Positions 21,201-25,765 of a DNA stretch of 25,765 nt are shown here, piece after piece. The notes under the pieces are model-generated. The model saw nothing but the letters and a program-made list of their open reading frames with translations, ran no database searches and was not told the DNA's origin. Made by a program: the position numbers and the translations under genes. Position 1 is the first letter of the stretch. Every line of letters starts with the position of its first letter. The DNA lies in NCBI GenBank assembly GCA_023231475.1, contig JALJEE010001287.1:1-25765 (forward strand), given 5' to 3'. The stretch is from Seison nebaliae. Taxonomy: Eukaryota > Rotifera > Pararotatoria > Seisonacea > Seisonidae.

Positions 21201-23318
21201 GAAATAAAAATCAACATTTTTCGGCTGGTGGAACAGCCAATATGGTGAGTAGTTCTATTCGGGCTAATATCAAATCATTTTTCAAAGAAAATTTCCTGAC
21301 GGCCATAACTCAGAAAACGGTGAATATCAGTCCAGATATGTTAGATGAAGACCAATTCTTTTTAAAACCATCTCCTTCTCGCATTGATTCACCAGCAGAA
21401 CAAGCGAAAAAATTGAAGGAAAGATTACATAGGAAGATGAGGAAAAGTTATGCTCGACCATTTAAGAAGGAACGTTCTGATTTAAGTATGTCCATAATTC
21501 TTGGTAAATCGGTAATGGATAATGAAGATAAGTTTAGAAGGAAATCAGAAGAGACCAAAGTGACTGAGAATTTGAACAATCTTCTAAAGAACTTAGGTGA
21601 TCCTAAATATAATATGGTTAATGGTTCACAGACAGTTATAGAATATTTGAATAATATGGGAATGGCGGGAGAAGAGAAAAAACTTACAGAGAAAGTGTTG
21701 AAAGATGGTATAAGTGACTTGCTAGACATTTTAAATAATGAAAATCCAAGTGAAGATTTATTAAAGGACGCTGAAAAAATAGCAGAACAATTGAGAACTT
21801 TAGCACTTGATACTAATTTAGAAAAACAGGATTCATCCACTTTACTTAACCTTATAGAGAAGTTGAAGGATGTGGTGAAAACACAAAATATATTTAGTAG
21901 AATATCAGAAAAGGCAGAGGAATTCATTGAAAAAGTAACAAATTATATGACAAGTTATGGTACATCAAGTGAAACATCGTCAACTGGCCAATATATCTTA
22001 AGAACGTTGAAAGAAATCGTTGACGAAAGTAACGAACGTCAAAAAATAACAGCGAAGGCTGATAGATTAATAAGAAATTTAGAGGATATGGTTCCGTTAA
22101 TCCAAGATGGAGAACCGTTAAGTGCTCGACTGACAACTATGGCTGACTCGATAGATAGTCTGAAAGATCTGCCGAAAGAAGATATCGCGCTTGAAACTAC
22201 TCACAATGTCGATTCGTTAAATAAGTTAATGAAACTCACTAATTTAAGATCGGAAATTGCGAAACAATCGGAAGATCTCCAACAACAATTCACGAAAATC
22301 ATGATTGAGAAAAAGGATTCCCAATCTACCGGAGTAGGAGATCCATTTGTCAACCATATGGAAGCTACGAAACGAATGGTAGAGGAAACAGTAGAAGCGA
22401 TTAAATTCACTGAATCATTCCTGAAAGGTAAGACAGACAAAAATCGTAGGTACACTTCCAGAGATTTGAAGAAACATGGTAGTTTTATGACATTTGACAC
22501 AGACTCCAAATTTTCTTCTGATGGTGAACATTCCACATCGCGTTCTCGTAGTATTAGTCGTCTTTCAAAGCTACCATCTGAACAACATCCATCTAGTCAT
22601 AAAACTAAACGAGATAGAAGGAGAAGAAAGCGTTCGAAGACGAGTAAACCAAGATCATCGAAGTTCGCACTAGATCCAAGTTATAGTCGGTTATCATTTA
22701 GTGCTGTCAGTAGACGAACAAAGAGTCTGATGAGAGGTTATAATTCATTTTGAATCGATAAATTACATTATTATCCTTTTCTTCAGGAAGACATCGTCCA
22801 ACTGGTACCATCGATATGGAATCAACAGTATATTCAGCTGATTTATATTATAGTTCTGACGATTATTATAGTTCTGATTATAGCAGTTACTTTCTATACA
22901 TTAATTATTTTCTCTCAAATTTTCCTCTTAGGCATCGATGACAGTGAACCATTTGCTTATCCAAGAAAATTACGTATACATTGGACATACCGAGTACTAA
23001 ATTATGCTCTTGTTCTTTCATTTTCTGGACGTTTATATAAGAGTCTTAATCCAGTTTCATACCTCAATAGGAGAGTTATGAATTCATCAATATCCTTTCT
23101 AAAACTTCTTATATATTTAGGCTAGAACTTCTATACACATTGGATGGGACATGCCAAAATTGCAGAGAGCTGAATGTTTTATTGCAAAAATACGAGAATT
23201 TGATGAAGTTGCTTCGGAGGATGAAGATTGTCATGCTCGTAATAAGTTGATTAACACTCGAATTCCAAGAGGACCGGAAGCTAAGATTAACTGTATGATA
23301 AACGACCATTCGAATTGA
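9213..23318 (+). CDS. Giant, many-exon, mostly helical protein of unknown family
   Basis: I do not recognise this gene. It starts at ATG 9213 (MSSNKRFNGNTPGRF) and ends at TGA 23316-23318. I traced about 55 exons joined by introns of about 40-90 bases, for an estimated 3,500 residues. Opening exons: 9213-9500, 9567-9800, 9856-9944, 9998-10067, 10116-10290, 10338-10568, 10634-10809. Final exons: 20837-22736, 22787-22885, 22932-23053, 23121-23318. The N-terminal 100 residues are basic and aromatic. The rest is dominated by amphipathic helices rich in Leu, Ile, Lys and Glu, with no signal peptide, membrane span, P-loop, kinase, WD or zinc motif. Near residue 100 of the C-terminus is a basic Ser/Arg tract. 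Most introns are phase 0. One join near 19050-19130 does not close in frame with my exon choices. A scaffold or ciliary role is possible, but only from size and helical character. The region could hold two genes, though no stop-plus-poly(A) break is visible. Confidence 0.65.
12242..13768 (+). CDS. Long exon of the giant gene (509 codons)
   Basis: This exon is bounded by ATTAG at 12237-12241 and the donor GTTAGATT at 13769. It reads through 509 codons without interruption, whereas neighbouring exons are 70-250 bases. The first part has a Gly/Lys/Ile-rich stretch (VVITDKGRKEIIVKGND). A globular helical region follows, with Trp- and Phe-rich segments (DHVDWHDISDWTLQHFE; LTYCPIFPSNWLTRP). The last 150 codons are a low-complexity Ser/Tyr/Lys linker (KSTAYSDDEKHGSDKSTAY and SSSYDSMESSMKDKRGKKS), probably disordered and a likely phosphorylation target. 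The order helical domain, then linker, suggests a domain boundary here. Confidence 0.8.
13769..20836 (+). CDS. Central small-exon region of the giant gene
   Basis: About 40 exons of 50-300 bases alternate with introns of mostly 45-70 bases, nearly all placed between codons (phase 0). Joined, they give hydrophobic helical repeats reminiscent of HEAT- or armadillo-like solenoids in texture. Examples are segments in exons 14010-14463 (LVEYFLDYQDTVTERTVNNL), 15870-16254 (VPYLLFRLFMTLLKQMTNL) and 18681-18915. No repeat unit of fixed length could be defined by eye. Donors such as GTTAAT, GTTTCA and GTTATT dominate; acceptors are TAG, CAG and some AAG. Around 19050-19130 the upstream frame (VNEAFNPSDI) and the downstream frame (EGLEKIYKLLVHPS) need a phase-1 join, for which I find no GT donor. 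A missed small exon, a non-GT donor or a sequence error could explain it. Confidence 0.55.
17681..17697 (+). repeat. Short (AAT)n tract in an intron
   Basis: Five to six AAT units lie inside a predicted intron of the giant gene, 12 bases before its CATTAG acceptor. Its position could overlap the branch-point area (CTAAT at the left edge). Too short to be called more than a simple repeat. Confidence 0.6.
20837..22736 (+). CDS. Long 3' exon of the giant gene with coiled coil and basic Ser/Arg tail
   Basis: The exon follows a TTTTTTTAG acceptor and ends at the donor G|GTTATAATT; it spans 633 codons. Most of it is highly charged helix with heptad-like Leu spacing (for example LKERLHRKMRKSYARPFKKE and around LSDLLDILNN...LLKDAEKIAEQLRTL), consistent with coiled coil. 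The last 100 codons switch to a Ser/Arg/Lys-rich tract (STSRSRSISRLSKL, then KTKRDRRRRKRSKTSKPRSS), a strong nuclear-localisation-like or nucleic-acid or membrane-phosphate-binding basic segment. The following exon 22787-22885 adds a Tyr/Ser/Asp repeat (DLYYSSDDYYSSDYS). Confidence 0.75.
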
Positions 23319-23537
23319 GGGGGAAAAGACAACTGTGTGGAAAATATGATTAAACCGATCAGTTCTAACCTGATTTAACTATATTCAATTTAATATTATT
23401 TTGTAATTTTCCTAACAATTATTTTTCTTTTAATAAATTTATTATTGTTAATCATATGTTTTGTGAAAGTTGAATAAATGAATTGGAGAATAAAGCGAAA
23501 AAATAGATTCATAAAATAAAATACAATTCCATAAAAA
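23319..23537. terminator. Shared 3' region with poly(A) signals on both strands
   Basis: This 219-base gap separates two converging genes. Plus-strand AATAAA signals lie at 23432-23437 and 23473-23478. A minus-strand signal (TTTATT on the plus strand) lies at 23438-23443. The two 3' UTRs therefore probably abut or overlap, so antisense pairing of the transcripts is possible. Confidence 0.6.
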
Positions 23538-25451
23538 TCATTCATCACATTCACTCATAGGCATTGTTAAAGTAGCCACAATTAATGGAGTTTCTTGTTC
23601 ATTCTTATTTAAACTAATGCTGATATCTCCAGAAGTCGCAAAATTGTTTGAAGTATTTCCATATTCTACGTCCACATTAAACTCATATGTGAGAGATGGC
23701 ATCAGGAATGGTATTGTTATGATTGAAGTATTAAACCGATAAGAACGAGAATCTAGTAACAGATAAAGATCGATTGCTGGTCTACCATCATGTGTTGTAT
23801 TTTGTATGGAAATATACACTTTAAACAATGGTCCCATACCAACAGCATGTGCGTTCAATTTAATTTGTTCATTACGTGTCGATACTATTGGAGTTAATGA
23901 TTTTTTTAAAGAGTTTAAATATGTTTCTCCGATAAGAAATTTAAGTTTAATTAAATCATATTGATATTGTTTATAAATTTCTTTATACTGAATCTTCTCT
24001 TTCGATTGCTGTTCTTTAAAAAGAACAGTTTTCTTAGGAATATCTAAAGGTAACTTCTGGGAAGGTGGAGGACCAGCATGTTCGTCCCTCGTTGCAAATT
24101 CCACATTTCGTTTTAAAATATAAGTGAACATATGTCGATTATCCGTAATCATGGTTAATGCACCATCTTCTCGACCAAAACGACCGAAGTGCATTGCATT
24201 GACTAGAAAAGCAGATCTTTCGTTATCATCATTATCGGTGGTGGAATTTTCATTTGCCAAACGAAATTTAAACATGGGAAATTTCTCTTTATATCCATGA
24301 ACCTCTCCATTAGAAAACGCTACCAAAGCCGCTCTCAAATTCTTCGGATGATAATACATTGGAACCATTGAAGTGATGGAATGAGTAAAGTCGATTCTCC
24401 ACAAACGTTTTCCTTTCATGGTATAAGCAGATAATTGCTGATTCGCTGTTCCGATTAATAAACTTTTATGGATTGCTACCATTCCAATTATTGCAGTTGT
24501 ATTTTCTAAAAAGATCCTATCTACGACTTCATTTGATCCACGTTTGAATAAATAAACGAAATTATTACGACAAGCAATTGCCAAACGATATTCTACTTCA
24601 AAAATACCAGATGCTACTATAATTATTGGTATTGCACCATAATCTTCACTATGAGCACTATCTTCAAATTTTCCAGTTGGTAAATGAAGTGTATAAATTA
24701 TTGTATAACTCTTCACTTCCATCACATAAACATTGCGACATTCCGTACCAATAATGATATGTCGGACAGCATCTTTATCACTCGATTTTTTTGGAATGGT
24801 TGATATACAAACTATCGTTCGTGGGGTTTCAATTACACCAGTTAATTGACTAGTATCTGGTTTTGTCGTCGGATCATTTAAAGGTTGAAGAATATGACTC
24901 CATCTTTCAAATGGTTGTCTAATGAGATATTTAGCAGATAATGTTATATCACCATTCGTATTCGCTTCTCGATAATTCGTAATTCGATCATAAAACGATT
25001 GAAGGTCAATACGCTTCTCACGATAATCATCCCAAATTTGTTTTTCCGTATTTGTCGGTTTTCTTGTAGGTAAATTAAATTTGAAGAATGGTTTCATACC
25101 TTTAAATACATATAATGACGATCCAGCAGCGACGAATAATGCTTCCTGAGAAGTTTCAGTATCATCTATTTTTACGGATACGATTCCTGAAGGTAAATAA
25201 TTTATTTTAATTTCTTTTACTATCGTTGTGCTTTGATACACACGAATATACATAGGTGTAATCGTTGAAGTATTCGGTTTCTCCATCTCCGTATTCTTAT
25301 CTAACCATCCACTTAAATCTGCCAAGATTAACTTATGTTCGTTATCCTGTAGAACATTAGCTGTGGTTATGCAATAACTTGTTGTTCGAACATTGGCCAC
25401 TGGATTGTGGACTGCTTTAATCCAATAATCATTAGACTTTTTTGAGGACAT
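23538..25451 (-). CDS. BBS1: BBS1, subunit of the BBSome ciliary trafficking complex
   Basis: A single open exon encodes 637 residues, against 593 in human from memory; alignment runs from the N-terminus (W-x-K/D-A-x-x-N/D-P-x-A-N) to the end. Recognisable blocks: SSLYVFKGMKPFFKFNLP (111-128), VEYRLAIACRN (286-296), KGKRLWRIDF (346-355), FGRFGREDGALTM (422-434), GPPPSQKLPLDIPKKT (460-475) and GMGPLFKVYISIQNT near 550. These correspond to the N-terminal beta-propeller, a helical insert, and the C-terminal gamma-adaptin-ear-like domain. M434 sits where human M390, the common disease site (M390R), is found. In other animals BBS1 propeller binds ARL6 and links the BBSome to ciliary membranes to move receptors. 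Extra residues are mainly in loops (about 50-66, 165-205 and 262-272). No intron interrupts it, unlike all neighbours. It converges on the giant gene. Confidence 0.95.
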   Translation of the reverse strand: MSSKKSNDYWIKAVHNPVANVRTTSYCITTANVLQDNEHKLILADLSGWLDKNTEMEKPNTSTITPMYIRVYQSTTIVKEIKINYLPSGIVSVKIDDTETSQEALFVAAGSSLYVFKGMKPFFKFNLPTRKPTNTEKQIWDDYREKRIDLQSFYDRITNYREANTNGDITLSAKYLIRQPFERWSHILQPLNDPTTKPDTSQLTGVIETPRTIVCISTIPKKSSDKDAVRHIIIGTECRNVYVMEVKSYTIIYTLHLPTGKFEDSAHSEDYGAIPIIIVASGIFEVEYRLAIACRNNFVYLFKRGSNEVVDRIFLENTTAIIGMVAIHKSLLIGTANQQLSAYTMKGKRLWRIDFTHSITSMVPMYYHPKNLRAALVAFSNGEVHGYKEKFPMFKFRLANENSTTDNDDNERSAFLVNAMHFGRFGREDGALTMITDNRHMFTYILKRNVEFATRDEHAGPPPSQKLPLDIPKKTVLFKEQQSKEKIQYKEIYKQYQYDLIKLKFLIGETYLNSLKKSLTPIVSTRNEQIKLNAHAVGMGPLFKVYISIQNTTHDGRPAIDLYLLLDSRSYRFNTSIITIPFLMPSLTYEFNVDVEYGNTSNNFATSGDISISLNKNEQETPLIVATLTMPMSECDE

Positions 25452-25629
25452 TCTTTAAATATCTTCCTCTGATCGTCTGAATAATTACCATGGAGATTAC
25501 AAAACATTGAACAAAAATAACATCAAGAATATTATCAAATACATGGAATTATTTTGGACTTATCTTGCGAATTTAAAGCTTTAGGTAAAAGTTAAAATGT
25601 TCATTTTTTTAAGAATATACATATATATA
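25452..25629. other. BBS1 upstream flank up to the transposon end
   Basis: AT-rich non-coding DNA that must carry the BBS1 promoter, limited to about 180 bases by the transposon start. It ends in an alternating TA-rich run (25618-25629) that provides the TA target dinucleotide. No core promoter motif is clear. Confidence 0.4.
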
Positions 25630-25765
25630 CAGTAGGAATTTAAAGTAATCGGACACTTTTACGTTTTTATAAAACCGGTCATAACTTCTGTCCTATGAAG
25701 AATCTTTCGTAAAGGTGGATATCACAAAATAGCCCTATTCAAGCTCTTAAAGATAGTGCAAACAA
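25630..25765 (+). mobile_element. Tc1/mariner-type transposon end, runs off the window
   Basis: Directly after a TA dinucleotide (25628-25629) the sequence reads CAGTAGGAATTTAAAGTAAT, then CGGACACTTTTACG. This is the form of a Tc1-like terminal inverted repeat (CAGT..., then AAGTAAT-x-GGACAC). The following ACCGGTCATAACTTCTGTCC and the rest of the subterminal sequence are also typical in style. Only the first 136 bases are in the window. The transposase and the other end are not visible, so whether the copy is intact is unknown. Confidence 0.65.

Noticed and set aside
21448-22536. Long minus-strand open frames opposite the 3' exon of the giant gene
   Set aside because: They lie antisense to a well-supported coding exon and are rich in Ser, Phe and Leu, as expected from the complement of Lys/Glu-rich codons.
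1-25765. tRNA, rRNA or other structured RNA genes
   Set aside because: No stretch shows the A and B boxes of tRNA or conserved rRNA sequence; a covariance-model scan would be needed for less obvious RNAs.

Overview
The window is animal (metazoan) nuclear DNA from an AT-rich, compact genome. Coding sequence is cut by many introns of about 40-90 bases, intergenic gaps are a few hundred bases, and the recognisable proteins are animal families. Two of these point to a ciliated animal with flagellated sperm: BBS1 (a BBSome subunit) and EFCAB9 (the calcium sensor of the sperm CatSper channel). I cannot name the species. A small ciliated invertebrate such as a rotifer or orthonectid-like lineage would fit; this is inference.

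Layout. 1-768: non-genic, with a cluster of degenerate GGGTGAC...TCACC palindromic repeats (174-365) and two weak open frames. 769-1701 (-): EFCAB9, five exons rebuilt by hand. 2079-2425 (-): two-exon, 80-residue secreted peptide precursor with dibasic sites. 2786-2991 (+): possible 54-residue secreted peptide. 3072-4019 (-): protein with three LIM domains. 4668-8870 (-): complete M13 (neprilysin-like) ectopeptidase in 12 exons, with an 830-base last intron that holds unexplained coding-like sequence. 9213-23318 (+): one giant gene of about 55 exons, predicted at roughly 3,500 residues, mostly helical, which I do not recognise. 23538-25451 (-): BBS1 in a single uninterrupted exon. 25630-25765: the first bases of a Tc1/mariner-type transposon that runs off the window.

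Gene relations. There is no operon. The M13 peptidase and the giant gene start back to back from a 342-base shared upstream region. The giant gene and BBS1 end tail to tail, 219 bases apart, with poly(A) signals on both strands. EFCAB9 and BBS1 are both ciliary or flagellar, but neighbourhood in an animal genome is weak evidence of shared function, so a ciliary role for the giant gene is only a guess.

The most unusual signals are: (i) 5' splice sites that mostly read GTT instead of GTA or GTG, supported by exon joins fixed by protein family alignment; (ii) the giant unrecognised protein; (iii) small genes hidden by splicing (EFCAB9 and the secreted peptides); and (iv) an intron-free BBS1 next to genes cut every 100-200 bases. 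Families were identified from memory of their motifs; no search was run.
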